The notes: a model not told the origin generated them from the letters alone. 64,000 nt of DNA from VFKU01 sp964620045 (GCA_964620045.1 CAZUJL010000003.1:124001-188000); one strand, 5' to 3'; shown: positions 16,174 through 24,509, counted from the stretch's first letter. Numbers and translations: made by a program.

Positions 16174-18108
16174 TTACTTCGCCATGTGGTGCCGGCTGGC
16201 TTCGGCGATTTCGTCGCCCGTTGCCGTGCCGCGGAACTCCGGCGCGGTCTCTAGATACACGTCTTCGGCGTAGATCCACTTGAACTCGCCGTTCATCAGC
16301 GACTCCGTCACCTTGTCGAACGAGTGGTTGTGGTTCTTGCCCACCATGCGGAAGTTGTTGGCAATCCGCTGACGCGCGTTTTTGCAGAACAGGTCCGCCA
16401 GTTCCTGCGGCGTCGTGTCCGCCGGGTTTTCCGACAGCTTCGCTTCCGCAAACGCCAGCGTCGCGGCCATCGCGAACAGGTCCACGCCGATTTCCACGAA
16501 GTTGCCGAGCAACACCTGCTCGAATTCCAGCTTCGCCTGGTACTTGCCCATCGTGTGGAACAGCACGCGCGCCAGCTTGCGCGAGCGCTTCTCGATGTAG
16601 CGCAGGTGGTCCTGGTTCGTTGCGCTCAGGTAGCGCACGTTGAAGTCCGATATCTTCGGGAAGTACAGGCTCGGGTACCACTTCATGTAGAACTTCGCCG
16701 CTTTCGTCAGCAGCGACATCTTGCTTTCCTTCTGGCCCGGCTTCGGGTTCAGGATCGGCATCACGAGGCTGAAGTGCGTGTCCACCGCTTCGCGGCTCAT
16801 GATCAGGTACATGACCTGCGTCGAGCCTTCGAAGATGCGGCCGATGCGCGAGTCGCGCAGCCAGCGTTCCGCCGGCACCACGTGCTCATCGCGGCCATAC
16901 AGCGACGCCGCCGTTTCATAGCCACGGCCGCCGCGCACCTGCATGAAGTCATCCAGAATGCGCCACGAGGTTTCCGTGCAGAACAGCTTCGCCGTCGCCG
17001 CTTCGAGGCGGATGTCCGCGTTGCCTTTGTCCGCGAACGACGCCGCGAGCCATACGATCGACTCCATCGCAAATGTGTCCGCCGCGATGTTCGCCGAGTA
17101 CTTCGCAATTGTCTGGTGCTTGCCGATGGGCACGCCCCACTGGATGCGTTCCGTGATCCACTTCTCGAGTTCCTGGATCGCCTTCTTCGCGCCGCCCGTG
17201 GACGACGCCGGAATGCCCAGGCGGCCCGTGTTCAGCGTGGTCAAGGCAATCTTCAAGCCTTCGCCCGGCTTGCCGATCATGTATTCCTTCGGCACCTTCA
17301 CGTTGTTGAACTTCAACACGCCGTTGCCGATGGCTTTCAAGCCCATGAAGCGGCAGCGATAGTCCACTTCAAAACCCGGCATGCCCTTCTCAACGATGAA
17401 CGTGCTGATCTGCAGGCGTTCCTTGCCATTCACGATCTTGCCCGGAATGTTCGCCATCACCACAAGGATGTCCGCGTCCGTGCCGTTCGTGATCCACAGC
17501 TTCTCGCCGTTCAGGTAGTAGTGGTTGCCGTCTTCGCTCAGCGTCGCCGTCGTGCTCATGCGCGCCGGGTCGGAGCCGACTTCGTGCTCGGTCAGCGCGA
17601 AGGCGGAAATCTCGCCCGCCGCCATGCGCGGCAGCCACTTCTTCTTCTGCTCGGGTGTGCCGAACAACTTCAACGGCTGCGGCGCGCCGATGCTCTGGTG
17701 CGCGGAGAGCCACGTCACCGTGTTCGAGCAGTACGAGCCGAGGAAGTGCAGCGCGCGGCAGTAGTTGATCTTGCTCATGCCGAGACCGCCGTACTCTTTC
17801 GGGATGCTCATGCCCCACGCGCCGATGTCGGCCAGCGCCTTGCGCGCCGCCATCGGGAACTCGCCCGTGCGGTCGATTTCTTCGGCGTTGATGTGCTTCT
17901 CGCAGACGTCTTTCAGCTTCGCGATGAATTCATCGCCGATGCGCTTGTCCTCGGCGGATTGCACCGGATACGGATGCAGCAAGTCCCAGCGGAAGTTGCC
18001 CTTGAACATTTCCGCTGTGAAACTCGGAAATTTCCATTCCTTCTCGCGCGATTCTTCCGCGAGCTCCATCGCCTTGTCTTTGGCTTCATTGACTGCCGGT
18101 GTCGCCAT
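16174..18108 (-). CDS. Acyl-CoA dehydrogenase, long form with C-terminal extension
   Basis: A 644-residue flavoprotein of the acyl-CoA dehydrogenase family, catalysing the first step of beta-oxidation (alpha,beta-dehydrogenation) and passing electrons to ETF. The core covers residues ~60-440: FALTEHEVGSDPARMSTTA and LWITNGTDADIL bind FAD and substrate, VRGGRGYETA is the C-terminal signature, and RIFEGSTQVMYL carries the catalytic glutamate (Glu427) at the medium-chain-type position. About 200 extra C-terminal residues recall the VLCAD/ACAD9 type, which suggests long-chain substrates and membrane association. The gene stands alone with a clear terminator, and an operator-like palindrome lies 170 bp upstream. 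Confidence 0.93.
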   Translation of the reverse strand: MATPAVNEAKDKAMELAEESREKEWKFPSFTAEMFKGNFRWDLLHPYPVQSAEDKRIGDEFIAKLKDVCEKHINAEEIDRTGEFPMAARKALADIGAWGMSIPKEYGGLGMSKINYCRALHFLGSYCSNTVTWLSAHQSIGAPQPLKLFGTPEQKKKWLPRMAAGEISAFALTEHEVGSDPARMSTTATLSEDGNHYYLNGEKLWITNGTDADILVVMANIPGKIVNGKERLQISTFIVEKGMPGFEVDYRCRFMGLKAIGNGVLKFNNVKVPKEYMIGKPGEGLKIALTTLNTGRLGIPASSTGGAKKAIQELEKWITERIQWGVPIGKHQTIAKYSANIAADTFAMESIVWLAASFADKGNADIRLEAATAKLFCTETSWRILDDFMQVRGGRGYETAASLYGRDEHVVPAERWLRDSRIGRIFEGSTQVMYLIMSREAVDTHFSLVMPILNPKPGQKESKMSLLTKAAKFYMKWYPSLYFPKISDFNVRYLSATNQDHLRYIEKRSRKLARVLFHTMGKYQAKLEFEQVLLGNFVEIGVDLFAMAATLAFAEAKLSENPADTTPQELADLFCKNARQRIANNFRMVGKNHNHSFDKVTESLMNGEFKWIYAEDVYLETAPEFRGTATGDEIAEASRHHMAK

Positions 18109-18513
18109 GGCTGCCTCCAGTTCCTGTGTTTGTGTGTGCGCCGGGGGAGGGGTTCCAAGCGGGCCCCAAGGCCCATTTTAGACCCACCCGCGCCGTTTAA
18201 CCACCCAAGTGTCCAAGCGCTTATGGTTCAGCAGGCCAAAAGCCCGCAATCACTCAAAAAACCGCGCCAAACCGCCCTGGAATTAGTTTACATGGCAACT
18301 AATTCCGTCCGCAACAGCCCATATGCAGTTCGGGGCACCAATTAGTTTATATGCGAATTATCTCGTTGTCAATCCTGCGCCGAACCCGACTAAACCATGA
18401 AAAAAAGACCCCAAAAGGGGGTGGCGTTTCTGCCCGACTTGGACTACGCTCTTGCCGCCAATGGGCGGACCACTTTGGCGCTTGGGCAATTCAACGGGAA
18501 AGGGGCACTTCTA
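18109..18513. other. Intergenic region between acyl-CoA dehydrogenase and amt
   Basis: A 405-bp divergent gap. It holds the palindromic operator candidate (18279-18306), a degenerate second copy (18340-18361), and a weak plus-strand promoter-like pair (TTGTCA at 18366, ACTAAA at 18389, 17-bp spacer) that would give amt a leader of about 110 nt. A small CCCC/GGGG hairpin lies at 18408-18422. An open frame runs from 18397 into amt but has no family match before 18514. No RNA gene is recognisable. Confidence 0.55.
18279..18306. promoter_or_regulatory. 28-bp perfect palindrome, operator candidate
   Basis: GGAATTAGTT and AACTAATTCC flank an 8-nt spacer (tacatggc). The inner part, TAGTTTACATGGCAACTA, resembles MarR-family operators in its TAGTT...CATG...AACTA arrangement. 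A partial copy (AATTAGTTTATATGCGAATT) starts 59 bp to the right at 18340. The pair lies between the acyl-CoA dehydrogenase and amt genes; it could control either one. No MarR gene is in the window. Confidence 0.6.
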
Positions 18514-19830
18514 ATGACAGGGCACCGACAACGAATTCTCTGCTTGGCACTCATCACGATGGCACTCGCGCCGTCTGCGGCTCCTCAGGCTGTGGACGGC
18601 GTTGATTCTGGCACCACGGCGTGGATGCTCGTCTCCACCGCGCTCGTGCTTCTCATGATCCCCGGCCTCGCTATGTTCTATGGCGGACTCGTGCGGACAA
18701 AAAATGTGCTCGGCACCATGATGCATTCCTTCGTTCCTCTCGCCATCATCGGCGTGCTCTGGGGCGTGATTGGTTACTCGCTCACCTTCGGCACCAACGG
18801 CCTCGGCGGCATCATCGGTTGGGACAAAGATTTCGTCTTCTTGATGGGCATCGACACGCGCGTCACTGGCGGCGTGCCCGACTATGTGATCGCGATGTTC
18901 CAGGGAAAATTCGCCATCATCACGCCCGCGCTCATCAGCGGCGCGATCGCGGAGCGCGTGTTCTTTCGCGGCTATTGCCTCTTCATCACGCTGTGGTTCC
19001 TCTTTGTCTACTGTCCGCTTTGTCACTGGGTGTGGGGACCGGGTGGCTGGCTGTTTGAACGCGGCGCGATCGATCTCGCCGGTGGCATGGTGATCCACGT
19101 CTCCGCCGGCATCAGCGCCCTGGTCGCCGCATTCTTCCTCGGCGCACGCAAGGGCTATCCGAACACCGCCATGCAGCCGAACAACCTCGTCATGACGATG
19201 ATGGGCGCCGGCCTGCTCTGGGTCGGCTGGTTCGGCTTCAACGCCGGCTCCACCGTGCAAAGCGGTATGGATACCGCCCGCGCGCTCACGATGACGCAGC
19301 TCTCCGCCGCCTCCGGCGCGCTGATGTGGATGATTCTCGAAGCCGTGCAGTTTCGCAAGGCCACCGCGCTCGGCTTCGTCTCCGGCATTCTCGCCGGCCT
19401 CGTGGTCATCACGCCCGCCGCTGGTGTCGTGCATCCGGTCGGCGCGCTGATTCTCGGCGCCTTCTCGTCCTGCGCGTGCTACGTGGCGCTGAAAGCGAAA
19501 TCGAAGTTCGGCTACGACGACAGCCTCGACTGCTTCGGCATCCACGGCGTTGGCAGCGGCCTCGGCGTGATTCTCCTGTGCTTCTTCCTGCGCGAAGAAT
19601 GGAAGAACGCCAAACTCGCGGCGCATCCCGAGTGGACCGTGGGCCACCAGCTCATGACGCAACTCATAGGCCTTGGCACCACGATCGCGCTTGCCGCCAT
19701 CGCCACGATCGCCATCTGCTTTATTGTCGAGAAGACCGTGGGCTTCCGCCTGCCCGACAGCAAGGAGAAAGCAGGTCTCGATCACGCGCTCCACGGCGAG
19801 TCCGGTTACGGCTTGCTTAACCTCAACTGA
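18514..19830 (+). CDS. amt: Ammonium transporter Amt
   Basis: A 438-residue Amt/Rh channel for ammonium uptake across the inner membrane. The ATG at 18514 has aaagggg upstream and begins a cleavable-signal-like segment, as in many Amt proteins. The family signature MIPGLAMFYGGLVRTKNVL is near residue 48. The two pore histidines are recognisable in VIHVSAGISALVA and FGIHGVGSGLGVI, and CPLCHWVWGPGGWL follows the fifth helix. About eleven membrane segments are visible. The P-II gene lies 28 nt downstream, the standard amt-glnK pairing in which P-II plugs the channel when nitrogen is plentiful. Confidence 0.96.
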   Translation: MTGHRQRILCLALITMALAPSAAPQAVDGVDSGTTAWMLVSTALVLLMIPGLAMFYGGLVRTKNVLGTMMHSFVPLAIIGVLWGVIGYSLTFGTNGLGGIIGWDKDFVFLMGIDTRVTGGVPDYVIAMFQGKFAIITPALISGAIAERVFFRGYCLFITLWFLFVYCPLCHWVWGPGGWLFERGAIDLAGGMVIHVSAGISALVAAFFLGARKGYPNTAMQPNNLVMTMMGAGLLWVGWFGFNAGSTVQSGMDTARALTMTQLSAASGALMWMILEAVQFRKATALGFVSGILAGLVVITPAAGVVHPVGALILGAFSSCACYVALKAKSKFGYDDSLDCFGIHGVGSGLGVILLCFFLREEWKNAKLAAHPEWTVGHQLMTQLIGLGTTIALAAIATIAICFIVEKTVGFRLPDSKEKAGLDHALHGESGYGLLNLN

Positions 19831-19858
19831 CCGCGACACGCCACAGGAGATCGCATAG

Positions 19859-20194
19859 ATGAAACTCGTTACCGCCATCATCCAACCCGACCGCCTCGAC
19901 GAAGTCCGCGAGGCGCTGCTCACCGCGGAAATCACGCGCATCACCGTGAGCCGCTGCACCGGCCACGGCCGCGCGGAAGACTCCGAGTTGTATCGCGGTC
20001 AAAAAGTCATTCCAAACCTGATCTCGAAGGTGCGCCTTGAGATCGCCGTGAACGACGCGTTCCTGGATATCACAATCGACGCCATTCTCGGCGCCGCGCG
20101 CACCGGCAAAATCGGCGACGGAAAAATCTTCGTCACCGAGCTACAGGAATGCATCCGCATCCGCACCGGAGAGCGGGGAGGCACCGCCATCTAG
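19859..20194 (+). CDS. glnK: P-II nitrogen regulatory protein (GlnK type) without the T-loop uridylylation tyrosine
   Basis: A protein of 111 residues, the usual P-II length. It senses 2-oxoglutarate and ATP/ADP and should gate the adjacent Amt channel. The fold is intact: MKLVTAIIQPDRLDEVREAL at the start, ELYRG in the T-loop, ARTGKIGDGKIFV (B-loop) and IRIRTGERGG (C-loop) that bind nucleotide. In the T-loop the residue aligned with the uridylylated Tyr51 of E. coli GlnB is valine (GQKV, residue 50 here, with one residue fewer before ELYRG). Control is therefore probably by ligand binding alone or by another modification. An aggagat site precedes the ATG. Confidence 0.96.
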   Translation: MKLVTAIIQPDRLDEVREALLTAEITRITVSRCTGHGRAEDSELYRGQKVIPNLISKVRLEIAVNDAFLDITIDAILGAARTGKIGDGKIFVTELQECIRIRTGERGGTAI

Positions 20195-20211
20195 GAGGCA
20201 CCAGTCCCGCC

Positions 20212-20328
20212 ATGGGATTCATCCCGACGGCACAGCCCGAGCGTGCGAAAGCGTTTTACCGAGACACGCTCGGGCTTCGGTACGTCGAAGACACGGCTTC
20301 GTCCGTGGACTTGCGTCGCGCGGGGTGA
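20212..20328 (+). pseudogene. Remnant of a VOC (glyoxalase/dioxygenase superfamily) gene
   Basis: The ATG at 20212, 17 nt after glnK, opens a 38-codon frame reading MGFIPTAQPERAKAFYRDTL and then GLRYVEDTASS. This is a recognisable N-terminal beta-alpha unit of small VOC proteins (xxFYxxxLGLxxVxED), which are normally about 120 residues. The frame ends in TGA at 20326-20328 and no continuation matches in other frames before the convergent gene ending at 20359. It also holds a perfect 12-bp inverted repeat (20234-20245 with 20265-20276) that could form a hairpin after glnK. Probably a decayed gene end left at a rearrangement boundary. Confidence 0.55.
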
Positions 20329-20358
20329 TGTTCAAGCGCCCGAGTCGCCGCGTGCCGT

Positions 20359-21030
20359 CTACTTCGATTCGGAGGCAATACCCATATCGGCGGGAATCCG
20401 CGAACTGATCGGCAGGCGCGTGAGCAGCCCAAAGGTGAAAAGAAAGAGAACCAGCGAGGCAACGGCGAGACCAATCCGAATGCGACGGTGCGTAAAACTG
20501 CCCGCGATGCCGCCGAAAAACAGCACCGATGCGAACAGAAGCGTTAGCGACACATACCTGCCCGCAACACTTCCGGCCTCCGCGGCCAGTGTGTTCATGC
20601 GCGCCGCATCCGCCCGGCGCTGCTTCGCCTGTTTCTCTTCGGTGAGGACATATTCCGGACGCTCCATCGGAGTGGCAACCGTCGGGTCTGTGAGTAGCCC
20701 GGCCGCGAGGCTCGCTTCAACGGCCTTCTGCAGTTGAGGGCGCAACCGCCGCTGGATCATTGCAGCAGCGTCCGTATCGTTTTGCCGGATCGCATTCCAT
20801 AAGGCCAGCAACTCGATGCCGTCAAATGTTCTTGTCTGCAACCCAACGATGGTGTATTCAGCCGACTCGCGTTCCGCCGTATCGGCTTCGGACCGGCGGT
20901 CGTCTTGGATATGTGCCCATTCCGTCGCCTGATATCCGCACCACGTCGACGCCAGCGTCGCGCACGAAAGCACGATTGCAACCGCCAGTTCGATCCGGCC
21001 GCTACGCCTGCTCTCGATGCTCTCACTCAC
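20359..21030 (-). CDS. Membrane protein of unknown function (DUF4337-like topology)
   Basis: A 223-residue protein starting at a GTG that overlaps the stop of the DUF3604 gene (GTGA), so it is translationally coupled to it. It has one N-terminal transmembrane segment (LAVAIVLSCATLASTWCGYQA, split around residue 20), a ~120-residue charged helical middle region, and two C-terminal segments (YVSLTLLFASVLFFGGIAG and IGLAVASLVLFLFTFGLL). This arrangement and the WCGYQATEW motif after the first helix resemble DUF4337-type proteins, but I cannot assign the family firmly. It is the last gene of the four-gene PPIase-HupE-DUF3604 operon. Function unknown. Confidence 0.7.
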   Translation of the reverse strand: MSESIESRRSGRIELAVAIVLSCATLASTWCGYQATEWAHIQDDRRSEADTAERESAEYTIVGLQTRTFDGIELLALWNAIRQNDTDAAAMIQRRLRPQLQKAVEASLAAGLLTDPTVATPMERPEYVLTEEKQAKQRRADAARMNTLAAEAGSVAGRYVSLTLLFASVLFFGGIAGSFTHRRIRIGLAVASLVLFLFTFGLLTRLPISSRIPADMGIASESK

Positions 21031-22979
21031 TTTGCCGGCGTGTACCAAATCGGCGAGGTGTACGCGCGTTCCTGGATCGTCAGCTTCGTGCCGGGCAACG
21101 GCTCGACGCCGAAGCGCTTGGCGTCGTACGCCGTCCAGCGCGGCGTCGGAATTTCGATGACGCGCGCGTAGTAAAACGCCCGCAGCGCCGGATCGAAATC
21201 GGGGTCCTTCCAGACCACGCTCAATTCGGGATCGCCGATTGTGTTGCGCCACGACGCATTCGCCACATCAACCGTGTTGCCCACAGCCGGCAGTTTGCCG
21301 TCCGCGCCGGGCTGACGTTTATCAAAGTCGCCCCACGCCACGTCGTAGACTTTTTCCTGCAGTGCTCCGTCCCCGTCAAGCCATCCTTTAATGATCTGCA
21401 CGCGATCAAGGTTCGCGCCCATCGGGTCTTTCAGCGCCGCGACGAGGAACGTCGGCGCCTTGCCTTCCGGCGCGTCGCTCAGTTCGCCACCCATCGGCAC
21501 GCCCTTCGTATACCCGATGTGCGCGGGCATCCGATCGTGCGCGTCGTCTGGCGCGAAATCGAAGCCGCCGAAAAACCGTACGATCATCCGCGGCCCTGTG
21601 GTCGCATATGTTTCACGCCGCTGCATCGCGTCCCAGATCGAGGCGCGGGTATTTTCCTGGGCCCACACCGCGGCGTAGCCCGACGCGCTCACTTCCCAGT
21701 CCATAATCTTCACGCCGGTGTCTTTGTTGTCGATGAAGGCCTCGCTCAGCCGGTGCGGACTCGGCTCCTGCGGCGTCGTCTTGCCGAAGAAGTTGTCCTC
21801 TTCCATCGCCGTAAGTCCCGTATGCGCGTCGCTGCTACCCACGAGGCCGAACTTGTACGGGTTCACGCCGAATTTCGCGTCCAGCTTCAAGCCGTTTTTG
21901 TAGGCCGAGCGCGCATACTCGTACTCCAGCATGTCCTTGGTCTTCGGCACGCTTCCGTCCAGATTGCCCTTGTCCCACTTCTCGAAATCCGCGAACTCAT
22001 CGTTCGGCGATAGAAACGGATGCGATTCGCCGTCGCCCTTGGTCTGCGTCGCTTCGTACAACCGTTCCCACTTCATGCGGGTCTGCAAATAATCGCGATC
22101 GAGCTTCTTGCCGAAGCTTTCAACCACCGGAAACATCAGGCCGTTGCTCAGGTTGCCGTTGTGCGCAATCGCCAATACTCGGCCGCCGGTCTTTTCTTCA
22201 TACGCCGCCATCCACTTCCACAATTCCGCCGGATTGTCACTACCCATCGGCGGATACACCGTGAATGGTTCCACCTGTATCGCCTTGTCGGCGTTGTCCC
22301 GGAAGATCACATTGCGGTGCAGATTGTTGCCGCCGGTGTTCGATGTCCACTCGTAGCCGATGAACGCCGTGAAACGTCCTGGTTCGTTGAACGCTTCCGC
22401 CGCCGCGATCGTCTCCTGCCACGCCCCGCGATAGCCCGACGATCCGGGGAAATACATGATGTCCTTGGGGAACGTGCCGTGTGAGAACGCGACAATAATT
22501 TCAATCGCGGCGTCCGCGCCCTTGCCGGATTGAATCATGTCGTACCAGTGCCGCCCCGTGGCGTTCGCGAGGATTTCCGGTTTGCCGGCAAACAAGTCAG
22601 GGAAGAACCCCATATTGTCGGAATGGTCCGCGACGACCAGGAAATCGAGCGGCCGCCCCAGTTTCACCGGTTGTCCGCTGGATGCCGTTATCTGTTCTCC
22701 GCGCGCGAGCCGATAGGCATCGCGTGGATTGATCCGCGCGCCGAATGCGCCCGCGTCCATCGAAAACGCCGTGTGCAGATGTGTATCGCCAAAGAATGGC
22801 CGCGTCGGGTAGTTGCGGTTCACATACGGCGAATAGGCCGGCTGCGTGCCATGCGCCCGCTCCGCCGTGGGCTTGTCCAGCGTTCCGTTATCGGTGTTGA
22901 CGGCCTCCTGAGCAAGCGCGACACACGCACTGAAAGAAAGCAACAACGAGAGACACGCCTGGCGGTACGTGATGTTCAT
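21027..22979 (-). CDS. DUF3604 family exported protein (PHP-like metal site)
   Basis: A protein of 650 residues with an N-terminal signal peptide (CLSLLLSFSACVALAQ). DUF3604 is indicated by RPFFGDTHLHTAFSMDAG near residue 55, where the HxH resembles the metal ligands of PHP phosphoesterases, FLVVADHSDNMGFFPDL, FIGYEWTSN, ALVGSSDAHTGL-like VGSSDAHTGL, and PRMIVRFFGGFDF near the C-terminus. Length is typical. A secreted or periplasmic metal-dependent hydrolase is likely, but the substrate of the family is unknown. It lies 22 nt after the HupE-like gene, and overlaps the next gene by 4 nt. Confidence 0.9.
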   Translation of the reverse strand: MNITYRQACLSLLLSFSACVALAQEAVNTDNGTLDKPTAERAHGTQPAYSPYVNRNYPTRPFFGDTHLHTAFSMDAGAFGARINPRDAYRLARGEQITASSGQPVKLGRPLDFLVVADHSDNMGFFPDLFAGKPEILANATGRHWYDMIQSGKGADAAIEIIVAFSHGTFPKDIMYFPGSSGYRGAWQETIAAAEAFNEPGRFTAFIGYEWTSNTGGNNLHRNVIFRDNADKAIQVEPFTVYPPMGSDNPAELWKWMAAYEEKTGGRVLAIAHNGNLSNGLMFPVVESFGKKLDRDYLQTRMKWERLYEATQTKGDGESHPFLSPNDEFADFEKWDKGNLDGSVPKTKDMLEYEYARSAYKNGLKLDAKFGVNPYKFGLVGSSDAHTGLTAMEEDNFFGKTTPQEPSPHRLSEAFIDNKDTGVKIMDWEVSASGYAAVWAQENTRASIWDAMQRRETYATTGPRMIVRFFGGFDFAPDDAHDRMPAHIGYTKGVPMGGELSDAPEGKAPTFLVAALKDPMGANLDRVQIIKGWLDGDGALQEKVYDVAWGDFDKRQPGADGKLPAVGNTVDVANASWRNTIGDPELSVVWKDPDFDPALRAFYYARVIEIPTPRWTAYDAKRFGVEPLPGTKLTIQERAYTSPIWYTPAK

Positions 22980-23001
22980 GAATAGCCCTCCGTGTTCAAT
23001 C

Positions 23002-23607
23002 CTACGCGACGCGGAATAATTCCACAATGGTGCATATCAGGAGAAACCCCGCCGCCAAGCCGACGGCGTAGGCGCCGATAGCCACTGCGCGCCGCCGTGA
23101 GCGTGCAACGGCGGCCGCCGCGCACATTACGCCCCAGATCGCAATGGATTGCGCTAAAGGAGCGGGCGCGCGATCTCTGGCCGATGGTGTTTCCGCGTTT
23201 TCGTTCCGTTGCGGAATCACCGCTATCGGCGCGCGCGGCGTCAGCAATGTCGTCCAAGTCGTGCCGTCGATAAACTCGATATGCACCAGGGCGTCCGTCA
23301 TGGTCCCCTCGATTCCCGAGATGTTCACCGTTTGGCCGCGCAGCACCGATGTATGCAGGATCCATTGCTGGATTGCCGCGCCCGATCGCGCGGTCGTGTG
23401 CACCTCCGATGCGGCTGCCATTTTGTCGGAGAACTGCGGCGTCAAATCCAGCCGCGCATCGCCGCGCATGGGTGTCTTCCACAAGACCGAGTATTCGCCG
23501 GGCCGTTCCTCGCGCAGATTGAGGTACGCCGGACGCATCTCGTGCGCCTGCGCCAAGCCACTCGCGACCACGAGGCACAGCGTGATAAAAGCGCACGCGC
23601 GGTTCAC
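23002..23607 (-). CDS. HupE/UreJ-like N-terminal domain protein, lacking the usual membrane core
   Basis: The GTG start at 23607 overlaps the stop of the PPIase gene (GTGA). The 201-residue product has a signal peptide ending GLAQAH, then EMRPAYLNLREE and YSVLWKTPMRGDARLDL, which match the periplasmic N-terminal region of HupE/UreJ-2-type proteins. Family members usually run to about 350 residues and continue with a GFxHIxxGxDHLLF membrane domain. Here the protein ends after only two hydrophobic segments (IAIWGVMCAAAAVA and VGLAAGFLLICTIVELF). No nickel-transport residues are visible, so transport is unlikely. Third from last in the operon with PPIase and DUF3604; function unknown. Confidence 0.7.
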   Translation of the reverse strand: MNRACAFITLCLVVASGLAQAHEMRPAYLNLREERPGEYSVLWKTPMRGDARLDLTPQFSDKMAAASEVHTTARSGAAIQQWILHTSVLRGQTVNISGIEGTMTDALVHIEFIDGTTWTTLLTPRAPIAVIPQRNENAETPSARDRAPAPLAQSIAIWGVMCAAAAVARSRRRAVAIGAYAVGLAAGFLLICTIVELFRVA

Positions 23608-24509
23608 TGAGGCTCTCCAGAGTCGCCAATTCCTTGCGGTAGCAATGTGTCCAGCGGCCCGATCATTCCGCGCACATCCGGATCCGTCTCCACACGATAC
23701 TTCTCCATCAGCCGCGCGAAATAGCGCGCGATCTCGATGCGTTGACGTTCCTGATACCAATCCTCCCGCACCCGCGCATGTACATCGTCGAATTGTGCCG
23801 GCGTGGTGCCTGTCTTCTCGTTCAAAAACACCAGGTGCCAGCCATACGCTGAATGTATCGGACCCTGCCACGTCTTTTCGGGAAGCGCCAGCACCGCGCC
23901 TGCGAATTCATCCCCAAACTGCGCTGCGATCGCTGCATGATCGGCACCCACCACCGGCGATTCGATCAGTAACCGATCCCCGATCTCTTCGGTCGGCGGC
24001 AGTTCGTGTTTGGCCGTGATTGTCCGCAGCGCGGCCCGCGCATCCGATTCCGCGTCGGCACGTTTTTCCGGATCAAAGAACACATGGCCAAACGTCGCCC
24101 GGCTCCCGCTCGTGTAGCGCGCTGCGTTGGCCTCGAAGTACTGGCGCAACTCTTCATCCGGCGGTTCCGCAAACCGGAATGTGTCCTGCAGCATGAAACT
24201 TAGTTTCTGTGCCAGTCGCCGGCGCACCAGCGTGTCGTCGCGCTCGAGCCCGAGTGTGCGCGCTTCGCGCGCGAGCAATTCCTCCTGCAGATATGTCGTG
24301 ACCAATCCGATCATCTCGTCCCGCGTTGCGGGCCGTTGGCGCTGCCGCATGAACGTCTCCTGTAGCCACGCCACCTCGCCCGCGCCGATGTGAACGGTGG
24401 GCGGGGCCTCCTGGACAAGCGCTTCGTTGCTCGCAGACCAGCCGTATATTCCGAAAATTACGGCGCCGCCGGTCAAAAAATGCACCAAAGGATGTTGGAG
24501 AAATTTCAT
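23604..24509 (-). CDS. Membrane-anchored parvulin-type peptidyl-prolyl isomerase
   Basis: A protein of 301 residues. An N-terminal membrane anchor (VHFLTGGAVIFGIYGWSA) leads into a SurA/PrsA-like helical region (residues ~40-130) and a PpiC/rotamase domain. Parvulin marks include TFGHVFFDPEKRADAES, FGDEFAGAVLALPEKTWQGP and SAYGWHLVFLNEKTGTTPAQF. It would help fold exported proteins at the outer face of the inner membrane. It starts the minus-strand operon that continues with the HupE-like and DUF3604 genes, with a 4-nt overlap. The natural reading is that it folds or matures one of these partners. Confidence 0.88.
   Translation of the reverse strand: MKFLQHPLVHFLTGGAVIFGIYGWSASNEALVQEAPPTVHIGAGEVAWLQETFMRQRQRPATRDEMIGLVTTYLQEELLAREARTLGLERDDTLVRRRLAQKLSFMLQDTFRFAEPPDEELRQYFEANAARYTSGSRATFGHVFFDPEKRADAESDARAALRTITAKHELPPTEEIGDRLLIESPVVGADHAAIAAQFGDEFAGAVLALPEKTWQGPIHSAYGWHLVFLNEKTGTTPAQFDDVHARVREDWYQERQRIEIARYFARLMEKYRVETDPDVRGMIGPLDTLLPQGIGDSGEPQ

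Noticed and set aside
16324..18345. 673-codon plus-strand frame opposite the long acyl-CoA dehydrogenase
   Set aside because: Rich in Arg, His, Ala and Val with no family match, exactly antisense to a gene with catalytic motifs. It is a product of GC-rich third positions.
18399..18422. CCCC/GGGG hairpin with a T-run on the minus strand, as a terminator
   Set aside because: No minus-strand gene lies upstream for it to terminate, and the stem is only four to five pairs.
18439..18456. Sigma-54-like sequence upstream of amt (TTGG...TTGCC)
   Set aside because: GG and GC are eleven bases apart instead of ten; sigma-54 spacing is strict.
18397..18513. Possible 39-residue N-terminal extension of Amt
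   Set aside because: No ribosome site before 18397, no Amt similarity, and a good site and signal-like segment at 18514.
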